This document shows, one piece after another, positions 25,682 to 33,978 of a stretch of DNA of 64,000 nt. The notes under the pieces are model-generated. The model searched no databases, had not been told where the DNA came from, and saw nothing but the letters and a program-made list of their open reading frames with translations. Origin of the DNA: Catenuloplanes indicus (GTDB lineage Bacteria > Actinomycetota > Actinomycetes > Mycobacteriales > Micromonosporaceae). The stretch spans positions 1,116,001 to 1,180,000 of the forward strand of contig NZ_JAUSUZ010000001.1 in NCBI RefSeq assembly GCF_030813715.1, given 5' to 3'. The position numbers were made by a program, and so were the translations under genes. Every line of letters starts with the position of its first letter. Positions within the stretch are counted from its first letter, which is position 1.

Positions 25682-26842
25682 TCACGCATCGGCGAGCAGC
25701 CGGGCGAAGGCGCGGACGTCGTCGACGAACAGGTCCGGTTCCTCCATCGCGGCGAAGTGCCCACCGTGGTCGTACTCGGTCCAGTGCACGATCCGCGGCA
25801 GGTCCCGCTCGGCGAACCGGCGGATGGCCACGAACGCCGCGTGCGGGAAGACCGCCACCCCGACCGGCACCGGTACGGCCGGGTAGCGCCCGGTCAGCGC
25901 GTTGATCGGCAGCTGCTCGGCGCTCTCGTAGTACATCTGGTTGGACGAGCCGGCCGTACCGGTCAGCCAGAAGATCGTGGCGATGGTCAGCATCAGGTCC
26001 CGGTCGATCGCCTCCTCCGGCACCTTCACCGCGTCGGTCCAGTCCATGAACTTCTCGACGATGTACGCGAGCTGGCCCACCGGCGAGTCGGTGAGCGCGT
26101 ACGCGACGGTGTGCGGCCGGGTGGAGTGCAGCTTCATCGTGCCGGACAGGTGGTCGAGGAAGCGCTGCGAGTGCGCCATCCGCGCCTGGTCCTGCTCGCT
26201 GAGCCCGATCAGGTCCGCCGGGTCGTCACTCGGCGTGGTGGTCAGCATGTTCAGGTGCACGCCGCTGACGTGCTCCGGGTCGACCAGCCCGACCAGCAGC
26301 GAGACCGGAGCGCCGAAGTCACCGCCCTGCGCGATGTACCGCTCGTAGCCCAGCCGGCTCATCAGCTCCGCCCAGGCCGAGGCGACCCGCAGCAGCGTCC
26401 AGCCGGTGCCCGGGTGCGGCCCGGAGAACCCGTAGCCGGGCATCGACGCGAGCACCACGTGGAACGCGTCGGCCGGATCGCCGCCGTGCGCGCGCGGGTC
26501 GGTCAGCGGCCCGATCACGTCCAGGAACTCCGCGACCGAGCCCGGCCAGCCGTGCGTGATCAGCAGCGCCCGTGCTCCCGGCTCCGGCGACCGGGCGTGC
26601 AGGAAGTAGACGGTAGCGCCGTCGATCTCCGTGGTGAACTGCGGATACGCGTTCAGCCGGGCCTCGGCGGCACGCCAGTCGTACTCGGTCGCCCAGTATT
26701 CCGCGAGTTCCTTGAGATAGGCGGTCGGCACGCCCCGGTCCCACCCGGTCTCCGGCAGGTTCTCCGGCCAGCGGGTGCCGGCGATACGACGCTTGAGGTC
26801 GTCCAGCTCCGCCTGCGGCGTCTCGATCCTGAAAGCTCTCAC
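25682..26842 (-). CDS. Microsomal-type epoxide hydrolase (EHN domain, SgcF-like)
   Basis: 386 residues. The N-terminal EHN domain is clear ([26 protein letters not shown]-x-Y/W-D-W-R at [15 protein letters not shown]), followed by the alpha/beta-hydrolase core: oxyanion loop [10 protein letters not shown], nucleophile Asp in [10 protein letters not shown], two lid tyrosines (YYES region) and catalytic His in [16 protein letters not shown]. Enzymes of this family open epoxides through an Asp ester; SgcF and NcsF-type members act on enediyne core epoxides to vicinal diols. The neighbouring FAD monooxygenase and the enediyne PKS make a role in core tailoring likely. It is the last recognisable cluster gene on this side. 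Confidence 0.9.
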   Translation of the reverse strand: MRAFRIETPQAELDDLKRRIAGTRWPENLPETGWDRGVPTAYLKELAEYWATEYDWRAAEARLNAYPQFTTEIDGATVYFLHARSPEPGARALLITHGWPGSVAEFLDVIGPLTDPRAHGGDPADAFHVVLASMPGYGFSGPHPGTGWTLLRVASAWAELMSRLGYERYIAQGGDFGAPVSLLVGLVDPEHVSGVHLNMLTTTPSDDPADLIGLSEQDQARMAHSQRFLDHLSGTMKLHSTRPHTVAYALTDSPVGQLAYIVEKFMDWTDAVKVPEEAIDRDLMLTIATIFWLTGTAGSSNQMYYESAEQLPINALTGRYPAVPVPVGVAVFPHAAFVAIRRFAERDLPRIVHWTEYDHGGHFAAMEEPDLFVDDVRAFARLLADA

Positions 26843-26990
26843 AACGGCTCCTCACCTCGGGCCCGCAGCTCCCGGCCGGCCTCCCTGGGCGCGATCTGGC
26901 ATCGACACTAGGTGCGGCCCCGGCGGCCCTCATCTTCGTGAGTGCCGACCCTTCCGGCCCGCGCCGGGCGCTACGCTCACGGCCGGTTCG

Positions 26991-27060
26991 GAACAGACCG
27001 GGAAACAGACCGGGAAACAGACCGGGAAAACAGACCGGGAAAACAGACCGGGGAAACAGG
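26991..27060 (+). repeat. Five-copy 12-13 base tandem repeat upstream of DUF4259 gene
   Basis: Five successive units of the form cagaccgggaaa(a) with a final variant, ending 9 bases before the ATG at 27070. The last unit (ggggaaacaggagac) supplies an AGGAG ribosome site. The array therefore sits in the leader of the next gene and could alter its expression by copy number. Confidence 0.88.
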
Positions 27061-27069
27061 AGACGCAGC

Positions 27070-27504
27070 ATGGGCACGTGGGACGTCGGCCCGTTCGACA
27101 ACGACACCGCCGCGGACTGGTGCGCCCATCTGGACGAGGCGGCACCGGAGCACCGCATGGCGCTGATCCGGGAGGCGCTGATCCGGGTCGCCGAACGCGG
27201 AGCGGACTTCGTCGACAGCCGTGAGGCGGAGCAGGCGCTCGCCGCCGCGGCCGTCGTCGCGTCCGCGCTGCCGGACGGCGCCGCGATCGACAGCCCCTAC
27301 GCGCCGGGCTTTGTGACGGAGGGCGGCCGGGTCGAGGTGGCCGGGGACGTGCCGGCGATCGCGGTGCGGGCCCTCGACCGGATCGTCGGCGACGACTCGG
27401 AATGGCGCGAACTGTGGGAGGAGACCGAGGAGTCGACGTACGCGCAGGCGCTCGCGTCGGTGCGGGCCCTCCGCGACGTCCTCGCCCACCCGGCCGGCCG
27501 GTGA
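27070..27504 (+). CDS. DUF4259 domain protein
   Basis: 144 residues. The N terminus MGTWDVGPFDNDTAADWCAHLDE is the hallmark of DUF4259, followed by REALIRVAERGADFVDSREAEQALAAAAVVAS and a C-terminal SEWRELWEE. DUF4259 proteins are small and cytoplasmic, of unknown function, and are often found next to toxin or immunity genes. Start ATG 27070 has AGGAG 5 bases upstream. No signal peptide. It lies 80 bases before the YbaB-like gene and may belong to the secreted-toxin cassette that follows, or be an independent gene. Confidence 0.88.
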   Translation: MGTWDVGPFDNDTAADWCAHLDEAAPEHRMALIREALIRVAERGADFVDSREAEQALAAAAVVASALPDGAAIDSPYAPGFVTEGGRVEVAGDVPAIAVRALDRIVGDDSEWRELWEETEESTYAQALASVRALRDVLAHPAGR

Positions 27505-27583
27505 GCCGGACGCCGTCGCCGATGCCGGGCCGGCGGGGTTGCCGCCGGCTCCTAGGATGGTCGCGCTGACGGGGAGGGCCAGG

Positions 27584-28018
27584 ATGAGCGAGCTACGGCC
27601 GGAGATCGATCTTGCGGAGCTGCTGGAGCGGGCACGCGCTCAGGTGGCGGCGGCGCAGCCGCCGGTGCCCCGGCCGGCGCTCGACGACCCGCACGCCACG
27701 GGCGTGGGGATGGCGGCCGACGGGCTGATCCGCGCGCAGATGGGCGCGGACGGGCGGCTGGTCGGGTTGTCGCTGGACGAGCGCACCGCGTCGCTGCCGC
27801 GGCACGAGCTGCAGCAGGAGATCATCGAGGCCGTCAACGCGGCGTGGGCGTCGCTGCGCGGAGCCGGCGAGGCGGAGGCAGCGGTGTCCGCGATCGACCC
27901 GGCGGCGCTGGCGGCGCGGCTGGCCGAGGTGCAGGAGCAGGGCATGCGGTCGATGCACCGGATCACCGAAGGGCTGGCGGACGCCATGCGGCAGATCGAA
28001 CGGCAGACCCGCCGGTGA
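27584..28018 (+). CDS. YbaB/EbfC-like nucleoid-associated-type protein in T7SS-like cassette
   Basis: 144 residues from ATG 27584 (GGGGAGGG at 6 bases). The central part DGLIRAQMGADGRLVGLSLDERTASLPRHELQQEIIEAVNAAW matches the YbaB core (strand, strand, long helix), with an extended N terminus and C-terminal helix. In actinobacteria many YbaB-like proteins sit as first genes of cassettes encoding WXG100 proteins and polymorphic toxins, where they may be structural or chaperone proteins rather than nucleoid proteins. The stop overlaps the next gene's GTG (GTGA), so the two are co-translated. Confidence 0.85.
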   Translation: MSELRPEIDLAELLERARAQVAAAQPPVPRPALDDPHATGVGMAADGLIRAQMGADGRLVGLSLDERTASLPRHELQQEIIEAVNAAWASLRGAGEAEAAVSAIDPAALAARLAEVQEQGMRSMHRITEGLADAMRQIERQTRR

Positions 28019-28350
28019 GCGGCTTCGAGGTGGATCCCGAGTCGCTGCGCCGCGCGGACGACCGGATCGGGTCGGTCTTCTCGGCCGCACTGTCCGACTT
28101 CGAGCGGATGGAGACGGAGCTGGCCGGCGCGGACGCGCCGTGGGGCGGCGACGACCTCGGCTCGATCATCGGCGAGATCTACACCGGCGCGTACGCGATG
28201 GCCATGAACTGCCTGTTCTCGAACCTGGACACGATGGGCGCCTACAGCGACCGGCTGGCCGTGGCGGCGGACGCCTACGACGCGGCCGAGGAGGAGATCT
28301 CCCAGCAGTTCGGGCAGATCGGGACGACGCTCGACGCGCGCGGTACCTGA
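28015..28350 (+). CDS. ESAT-6/WXG100-like small helical protein
   Basis: 111 residues, GTG start overlapping the previous stop. Predominantly helical: EVDPESLRRADDRIGSVFSAALSDFERMETELAGADAPWGGDDLGSIIGEIYTGAYAMAMNCLFSNLDTMGAYSDRLAVAADAYDAAEEEISQQFGQI. The W-G-G-D-D sequence in the turn between helices takes the place of the WXG motif, and the C-terminal helix has YDAAEEE, near the YxxxD/E secretion signal of type VII substrates. It is probably the partner of the next protein. No T7SS motor gene is in the window. Confidence 0.78.
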   Translation: MSGFEVDPESLRRADDRIGSVFSAALSDFERMETELAGADAPWGGDDLGSIIGEIYTGAYAMAMNCLFSNLDTMGAYSDRLAVAADAYDAAEEEISQQFGQIGTTLDARGT

Positions 28351-28395
28351 GGACGGATGCCGGGCCTGCCGGCGACACGGGGAGGGGGAGCCGCT

Positions 28396-28890
28396 GTGGG
28401 CCTGCAACTGCCCGGCGAGCTGATCGACGTTTTGGGGATGCTGGGTTTCACCTGGCCGGAGGCGGACGAGGAGCGGCTGTTCGAGCTGGGTCAGTCGTGG
28501 CTCGCGGCGGCCGGCACGATCGGTTCGCACGTCACGGCCGCGGACGGTGCCGCCGCGACGGCATGGCAGAGCAACCGCGGGGAGACGATCACCGCGTTCC
28601 AGACCGCGTGGACGGCCGAGGACGGCCCGTCGGCCCGTCTGCAGAACGCGCAGACCGGCGCGCAGATCATCGGCGCCGGCCTGATGGTGTGCGCCGGTGT
28701 CGTCCTCGCACTGAAGATCAACGTGATCGTGCAGCTGACGATCCTCGCGGTCCAGATCGCCCAGGCCGTCGCGACCGCGGTCGTCACGTTCGGCGCGTCG
28801 TTGCTGGAGATACCGATCTTCAAGATATTGACCCAGCTCGTGCTCGACCAGTTGCTGGGCATGGCCGTCGACGCGGTGCTCAATGGCTAG
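28396..28890 (+). CDS. WXG100-like N-terminal module of a polymorphic toxin, stand-alone with membrane helices
   Basis: 164 residues from GTG 28396, preceded by a GGGGAGGGGGAG site. The N terminus LQLPGELIDVLGMLGFTWPEADEERLFELGQSWLAAA is the opening typical of large secreted actinobacterial toxins with a WXG100-like helical hairpin; residues ~97-160 are strongly hydrophobic (GAGLMVCAGVVLAL, IVQLTILAVQIAQAVATAVV). In the usual toxins this module is followed in the same chain by a long linker and toxin domain; here the chain ends and the next ORF starts within it (8-base overlap, ATGGCTAG). It probably targets or anchors the partner protein. Confidence 0.82.
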   Translation: MGLQLPGELIDVLGMLGFTWPEADEERLFELGQSWLAAAGTIGSHVTAADGAAATAWQSNRGETITAFQTAWTAEDGPSARLQNAQTGAQIIGAGLMVCAGVVLALKINVIVQLTILAVQIAQAVATAVVTFGASLLEIPIFKILTQLVLDQLLGMAVDAVLNG

Positions 28891-29509
28891 GCCCGGCAAG
28901 AGCACGGGCAAGGGGAAGGTCGCCGGCGCCGCGGCCAAGGGGGTCATGAAGGCACTCGACGGCGTGCTCGAGGACGGCAAGAAGCTGGCCGACGACGCCG
29001 TGGACGCGGCGAGACGGGGCCGCGGCGGCAAGCCGGCGGCGACCGCACCGGTCAGTGGTGCGCAGGCACCGAAGAAACCGAAGAAGCCGCTCCCGCCGGA
29101 GGTGCTGGAGAACTTCAACCGGGGCAACCAGTTCAACAAGGACCGGGAGCCGTACTACACCGCCCGGGGTGGCGGCAACGAGCTCACGCTCGACAACGGC
29201 AAGCGCGTCGACTCGTACATCCCGGACGAGGAGATCGTCTCGCGGAAGCACACGCAGCTGGACAAGGTGAAGGAGGAGACCGCGGTCGGCTACCTGCGCG
29301 AACTGGACAGCAAGTACAGCACCGACGCGACGGTCAAGGACACCGAGCACGCGCGCAGCCAGATCGGCGACGCGGCCGGGAAGAAGCTCTCCGGTGATCC
29401 GATCCTCGAGGTGCCGCCGCAGGACGACCCGGTACCACCGGCGGTGATATCCGCGGCCGACGACCTCGGCATCACGATCCGTGACTCGAACGGTCACTCG
29501 TACAATTAG
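28883..29509 (+). CDS. Putative toxin-domain protein (polymorphic toxin C-terminal module as a separate chain)
   Basis: 208 residues. A basic, Lys/Ala/Pro-rich N terminus (residues 1-70) leads to a compact domain from ~LPPEVLENFNRGNQFN to the end. The blocks NKDREPYYTARGGGNELTL, GKRVDSYIPDEEIVSRKHTQLDKV, ETAVGYLRELDSKY, LSGDPILEVPPQ and ITIRDSNGHSYN match a C-terminal domain that I recognise at the end of Rhs-, LXG- and WXG-type polymorphic toxins, of uncertain activity (nuclease suspected from its context and charged core). It overlaps the preceding WXG100-like gene by 8 bases and is followed 19 bases later by a small acidic protein, the expected position of immunity. Toxicity is an inference. 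Confidence 0.68.
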   Translation: MARPGKSTGKGKVAGAAAKGVMKALDGVLEDGKKLADDAVDAARRGRGGKPAATAPVSGAQAPKKPKKPLPPEVLENFNRGNQFNKDREPYYTARGGGNELTLDNGKRVDSYIPDEEIVSRKHTQLDKVKEETAVGYLRELDSKYSTDATVKDTEHARSQIGDAAGKKLSGDPILEVPPQDDPVPPAVISAADDLGITIRDSNGHSYN

Positions 29510-29528
29510 CGCGTCTGGGAGGAGTGGC

Positions 29529-30044
29529 ATGTCCGAGCCGACAGGTCCGGTGGCGTACTGCCGCCGGTGGAACTTCAAGAAGAACAAGCCGATCGACCCG
29601 ATGACGGCCGAGCAGGCCGCCGCCCGAGACCGGACCGGCGAGCTGTACTCCGTCACGCTCAGCGACACCGCCGAGGACATCATCCCGGAGGCGGTCATCG
29701 AGCGGGAGAACGGCCACGCGCGCGTGTGGTTCTTCGACGAGGTCGGCCGGCAGTCGCTGAGCTACTCGTTCCGCCCGCACGGCGACCGCCTCTTCCTGCA
29801 CAACATCACCTCCTGGGAGTACCCGGACGACGAGGCCCGCGGCCTGTCCAGCTCCATCAAGATCGACAACTTCGAGTACCAGGAGACCGGCGTCGTCAGC
29901 CGCACCACCACCGACAAGGCCGCCGGCGAGCGCCTGCTCGACGAACGCACCGACGTGGACGTCACCCACCACTGGGAGCCGGCACCCACGTTCGGCGACT
30001 GGGGCTCCATCTCCCGCTGGAGCCGCGTGACACCGGTCTCCTGA
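29529..30044 (+). CDS. Probable immunity protein for the toxin module
   Basis: 171 residues from ATG 29529 (GGGAGGAG at 5 bases). Soluble, mixed alpha/beta, rich in aromatic and acidic residues: VAYCRRWNFKKNKPIDPMTAEQ, ELYSVTLSDTAEDIIPEAVIERENGHARVWFFDE, then SYSFRPHGDRLFLHNITSWEYPD and VTHHWEPAPTFGDWGSISRWSRV. I do not recognise a named family. The call rests on position (last gene of the cassette, directly behind the toxin-type gene, same strand, tight spacing), size and lack of export signals. Confidence 0.6.
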   Translation: MSEPTGPVAYCRRWNFKKNKPIDPMTAEQAAARDRTGELYSVTLSDTAEDIIPEAVIERENGHARVWFFDEVGRQSLSYSFRPHGDRLFLHNITSWEYPDDEARGLSSSIKIDNFEYQETGVVSRTTTDKAAGERLLDERTDVDVTHHWEPAPTFGDWGSISRWSRVTPVS

Positions 30045-30065
30045 CCGAGGGGTGGCCCGGGCCGG

Positions 30066-30743
30066 TCAGTACGTCGCGCGGCCACCGCTGATGTCGTAGA
30101 CCGCACCGGTGGAGAAGCTGACCAGGTCGGACGTGAGCCAGGCGATCAGCTCGGCGACCTCCTCCGGCCGGCCGACGCGGCGCATCGGGATCAGGCCGGT
30201 GATGTGGGCCAGCGCGTCCGGGGCGGTGTGCGCGTTCATCGGGGTCTCGATGACCGCCGGGGCGATCGCGTTGACCAGGACTCCGCTGGTCGCCAGCTCC
30301 TTGCCGAGGGACTTGGTGAGTGCGATGACCGCGGCCTTGGACGCGGAGTAGGGCGACATGTTCGGGTTGCCGTCCTTGCCGGCCATGCTGGCGATGTTGA
30401 CGATGCGTCCCCAGCCGCGCTCGCGCATGCCGGGCACGAACGCACGGCAGGTGTTGACCGTGCCGTGCACGTTGACCGCGAACGTGCGGTCCCAGCCGTC
30501 CCGGCCGATCTCCCACAGCGGCGCGTTCGGCCCGACGATGCCGGCCGAGTTGACCAGGATGTCGACCGGCCCGATCCGGCCGGCGGCGGCGTCGACGGCC
30601 GCGGTGTCGCTGACGTCGACGCGCACGTCGGCACCGTCGGCCACATCCAGCGTGATCACCCGGATGCCGTCCGCGGCCAGCCGGGCCGCGGTCGCGGCGC
30701 CGAGGCCGCTGAGACCGCCGGTGACGAGCGCGGTGCGGGGCAT
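30066..30743 (-). CDS. SDR-family oxidoreductase
   Basis: 225 residues from ATG 30743 behind GGAGGA. Classical SDR: cofactor loop TGGLSGLGAATA, LVNSAGIVG (NNAG position), catalytic Ser and YxxxK in IASMAGKDGNPNMSPYSASKAAV, and PMNAHTAPD loop. The Asp after beta-2 (TLDVADG) suggests NAD preference. It lies 72 bases downstream of the sugar-acid dehydratase, same strand; the pair fits oxidation and dehydration steps of a sugar or sugar-acid pathway such as arabonate catabolism (inference). Confidence 0.93.
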   Translation of the reverse strand: MPRTALVTGGLSGLGAATAARLAADGIRVITLDVADGADVRVDVSDTAAVDAAAGRIGPVDILVNSAGIVGPNAPLWEIGRDGWDRTFAVNVHGTVNTCRAFVPGMRERGWGRIVNIASMAGKDGNPNMSPYSASKAAVIALTKSLGKELATSGVLVNAIAPAVIETPMNAHTAPDALAHITGLIPMRRVGRPEEVAELIAWLTSDLVSFSTGAVYDISGGRATY

Positions 30744-30815
30744 GGCGTTCCTCCGTCCGTACGACGCCCGGCAGACCCGGCCGCCGGCGGTGGCCACCGC
30801 GCGGGCGGGCGGGGG

Positions 30816-32531
30816 TCAGTGGGATTCGCGGGAGACCTGGTCGCCGCTGGAGCCGAGCAGGAAGTCGCAGTCGGCACCGGTGTCGGCCTGGCCGACCGTG
30901 TCGACGTAGAGGCGTTCCCAGCCGCGGGCCGGGGCCGCGAACGCCTTGACCATCTCCGGCGCGGGGTCACGGATGGCCAGCTCGATGTCGGGGATGTCGA
31001 CGTCGAGCCGCCGGTTCTCCACGTCCAGGATGATCATGTCGCCGGTGCGGACCTTGCCGAGCGGGCCACCGGCGGCCGCCTCCGGGGTGACGTGCAGGAC
31101 CACGGTGCCGTACGCGGTGCCGCTCATCCGGCCGTCGCAGATGCGCACCATGTCGCGTACCCCCTGGGCGAGCAGTTTCGCGGGCAGCGGCATGTTGGAC
31201 ACCTCCGGCATGCCCGGGTAGCCCTTCGGCCCGCAGCCGCGCAGGATCAGCACCGAGTCGGCGGTGACGTCGAGGTCCGGGTCGTCGAGGCGGGCGTGCA
31301 CGTCCTCGATCGAGTCGAAGACGACGGCCGGGCCGCGGTGGCGCAGCAGGTGCGGCGACGCGGCCGCCGGTTTGATCACGGCGCCGCCGGGGGCGAGATT
31401 GCCGCGGAGCACCGCGATGCCCGCGTGCGGTTGCAGCGGCGCCTCCCGCGGGCGGATCACCTCGCGGTCGTAGACGAGCGGCGTGCCGAGGTGCTCGACC
31501 AGCGGCCGGCCGGTGACCGTGAGCGCGGCCGGGTCGAGCAGGTCACGGACCTCGGCGAGGACCGCGTGCAGGCCACCGGCCCGATACAGGTCGTCCATCA
31601 GGAACCGGCCGGCCGGCTGCAGGTCGACGAGCAACGGCACACCCGCGCCGGTACGGTCGAAGTCGTCCTGGGCGAGCGGCACACCGAGCCGGCCGGCGAT
31701 CGCCAGCAGGTGCACGACCGCGTTGGTGGAGCCGCCGAGCGCCGCCAGCGCCACGATCGCGTTGAGGAACGAGCCGCGGCTCAGCACCGTGCTCGGCCGC
31801 CGGCCGGTGTCGGCCAGCTCGACCGCGAGCTCGCCGGTCGCGTGCGCGGCCTCGAGCAGCCGCGAGTCCGGCGCCGGGGTGCCGGCGATGCCGGGCAGCG
31901 TCATGCCGAGGACTTCGGCGAGCAGACCCATCGTGGACGCCGTACCCATGGTGTTGCAATGCCCTTTGCTCCTGATCATCGACCCCTCGGAGCGCTGGAA
32001 CTCGGCCGCGGACAGCGTGCCCGCGCGGACCTCCTCGCTGAGCTTCCACACGTCGGTGCCGCAGCCGAGCGGGACGCCACGGAACGTGCCGGTGAGCATC
32101 GGCCCGCCGGGGACCACGACCGCGGGCAGATCGACCGAGGCCGCGCCCATCAGCAGCGCCGGGATGGTCTTGTCGCAGCCGCCGAGCAGCACCACCGCGT
32201 CGATCGGGTTGGCGCGCAGCATCTCCTCGATCGCCATCGCGGCCATGTTGCGCCACAGCATCGCGGTCGGCCGGACCTGCGTCTCCCCCAGCGACACCAC
32301 CGGCAGGTTCAGCGGGATGCCACCGGCCCGGTGGATGCCGTCGGCGACGCTGCGGGCCACCTCGTTCAGGTGCGCGTTGCACGGGGTGAGGTCGGAGGCG
32401 GTGTTCGCGATCGCGATGTGCGGGCGGCCGTCGAACGCGTCCGCGGGCAGGCCGCGACGCATCCAGGCCCGATGGATGTAGCTGTTGCGGACGTCGCCCG
32501 AGTACCACTGCGCGCTGCGCCGAGCCTGCAT
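30816..32531 (-). CDS. IlvD/Edd-family dehydratase, L-arabonate dehydratase-like
   Basis: 571 residues. Fe-S ligand Cys residues occur in SDLTPCNAHLNEVA, LLGGCDKTIPALLMG and RSKGHCNTMGTASTM. The second half has PKGYPGMPEVSNMPLP and VRICDGRMSGTAYGTVVLHVTPEAA. The motif spellings and length match sugar-acid dehydratases (L-arabonate and relatives) rather than the amino-acid pathway IlvD, though family members are hard to separate by eye. The enzyme removes water from an aldonic acid to a 2-keto-3-deoxy acid. Its partner SDR follows. No transporter or regulator of the pathway was seen nearby. Confidence 0.88.
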   Translation of the reverse strand: MQARRSAQWYSGDVRNSYIHRAWMRRGLPADAFDGRPHIAIANTASDLTPCNAHLNEVARSVADGIHRAGGIPLNLPVVSLGETQVRPTAMLWRNMAAMAIEEMLRANPIDAVVLLGGCDKTIPALLMGAASVDLPAVVVPGGPMLTGTFRGVPLGCGTDVWKLSEEVRAGTLSAAEFQRSEGSMIRSKGHCNTMGTASTMGLLAEVLGMTLPGIAGTPAPDSRLLEAAHATGELAVELADTGRRPSTVLSRGSFLNAIVALAALGGSTNAVVHLLAIAGRLGVPLAQDDFDRTGAGVPLLVDLQPAGRFLMDDLYRAGGLHAVLAEVRDLLDPAALTVTGRPLVEHLGTPLVYDREVIRPREAPLQPHAGIAVLRGNLAPGGAVIKPAAASPHLLRHRGPAVVFDSIEDVHARLDDPDLDVTADSVLILRGCGPKGYPGMPEVSNMPLPAKLLAQGVRDMVRICDGRMSGTAYGTVVLHVTPEAAAGGPLGKVRTGDMIILDVENRRLDVDIPDIELAIRDPAPEMVKAFAAPARGWERLYVDTVGQADTGADCDFLLGSSGDQVSRESH

Positions 32532-32758
32532 GCGATGACCCCTCGCGATCTAGATCATTCGATGGAATCGTGCTCGCATGGTAGGCACGCCGAGCCCCGG
32601 ATGCCCAGCCCGCCGGCCGGCCCGCACCGCACCGGCCACCGCGACGGTCCATGTCGGAGCCCGCGGTGCGACCGGTCACGGCATGCTGCCACCCGCCGGC
32701 ACCGGGGCGAAACCTGACGTTGCTAACCTCGGGCGTCGATGGCTGCGGAGGTCGTGCG

Positions 32759-33829
32759 GTGGACGGAGGCGCGGCGTTGCGGGCCCTGCGGGTCGGGGCC
32801 GGGCTGACGATCGACGGGCTTGCGGCGCGGTCCGGGGTGAGCGCGCGGACGATCGGCGGCATCGAGCGTGGCCGGATCCGGCGCCCGCAGGACGGCACGA
32901 TCGGTGCGCTCGCCGGCGGCCTGCGTCTCGGGCCGGCCGGCGGTGCCCGGCTCCGGGCCGCGTTGCATGCCGAGTCCGCCGCCGCGGGGCTCCCCCGGTC
33001 GACGCCGTGCTTCACCGGCCGTACGGCGGATCTCGACTGGCTCGCCGCCGCGATCGGCAGCGGACGGCCGGTGCAGATCGCCGGTCTTCCCGGCGTCGGC
33101 AAGACCGCACTGGCGCTCCGGGCCGCCGCTCGGTCGGCCGCGGACTTCCCGCACGGGGTCCGGCTGGCCGACCTCGGCGGGCACCGGCCGCCCGGCCCGG
33201 CGGAGGCGGCCCGGCGGGTGGCGCGGGCGCTCAGCGGTGGCACGGACGCGGGCGGTCACGGCCCTCGGCGCCGCGTGCTGCTGATCGTGGACGGAGTGAG
33301 CGATCCCGGTCAGGTGGCGGCGCTGCTGCCCGCGGCCGGGCCGGCGGTGACGGTGATGACCTGCGCCCACCGGATCCCGCTGCCCGGCGTGCGGAGCCGG
33401 GTGCTGGCGCCGCTGCCCGCCGACGACAGCCGGCTGGCCCTGGACCGGATGACCGGCGGGACGGTCCCGGACCGGGTGGTGGGCGACCTGGCGCGGCTCT
33501 GTCACGGGTTGCCGCTGGCGCTGCGGGCGGTCGCGAACCGGCTGCTCACCCGGGGACGGTGGCCGGTCGAGCGGATCGCCGACCGGCTGATGCGGCCGGG
33601 CCGGCTGCTGGACGAGCTGGCGGCCGGGGATCTGTCCGTCCGGGCCACGTTCCACCGCGGCTGTCTGCAGCTGCCCGGACCGGCCCGGCACGCGCTCCGG
33701 ACGCTGGCCCGGGACGCGCCGCCGGCGGCGGCCCTGGCCGAGCTGGCCCGCTGCGGCTGGGTGCCGCCACCGGCCACTGGCGCATACGACGTCCACCCGC
33801 TCCTGCGCGCCTTCGCCGCGACGATCTGA
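32759..33829 (+). CDS. XRE-HTH/NB-ARC regulator, short form without TPR
   Basis: 356 residues from GTG 32759 with GGAGG 7 bases before. N-terminal XRE HTH: ALRALRVGAGLTIDGLAARSGVSARTIGGIERGRIRRPQ. Then an NB-ARC ATPase: TGRTADLDWL, P-loop IAGLPGVGKTALAL, Walker B LLIVDGV, LCHGLPLALRAV (GLPL motif). The C-terminal winged helix ends at HPLLRAFAATI, and the TPR domain found in longer relatives is missing, so it is either a short class or truncated. It may bind DNA in response to a small signal. It is oriented towards the larger homologue at 33979-36225 (convergent). Confidence 0.85.
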   Translation: MDGGAALRALRVGAGLTIDGLAARSGVSARTIGGIERGRIRRPQDGTIGALAGGLRLGPAGGARLRAALHAESAAAGLPRSTPCFTGRTADLDWLAAAIGSGRPVQIAGLPGVGKTALALRAAARSAADFPHGVRLADLGGHRPPGPAEAARRVARALSGGTDAGGHGPRRRVLLIVDGVSDPGQVAALLPAAGPAVTVMTCAHRIPLPGVRSRVLAPLPADDSRLALDRMTGGTVPDRVVGDLARLCHGLPLALRAVANRLLTRGRWPVERIADRLMRPGRLLDELAAGDLSVRATFHRGCLQLPGPARHALRTLARDAPPAAALAELARCGWVPPPATGAYDVHPLLRAFAATI

Positions 33830-33978
33830 GCCCGGCACCGGCAACCGGCGGACACGATGCGTCCCGTAGCGACTGTCGAGCCCGGCAGCCGCAGCCGCCG
33901 AAACGACGCTCCCCGATGGCGACGATCCGAGCCGGCGCCGCCACCCGGGAACACGGCACTCACCCGGCACCGCACGCG

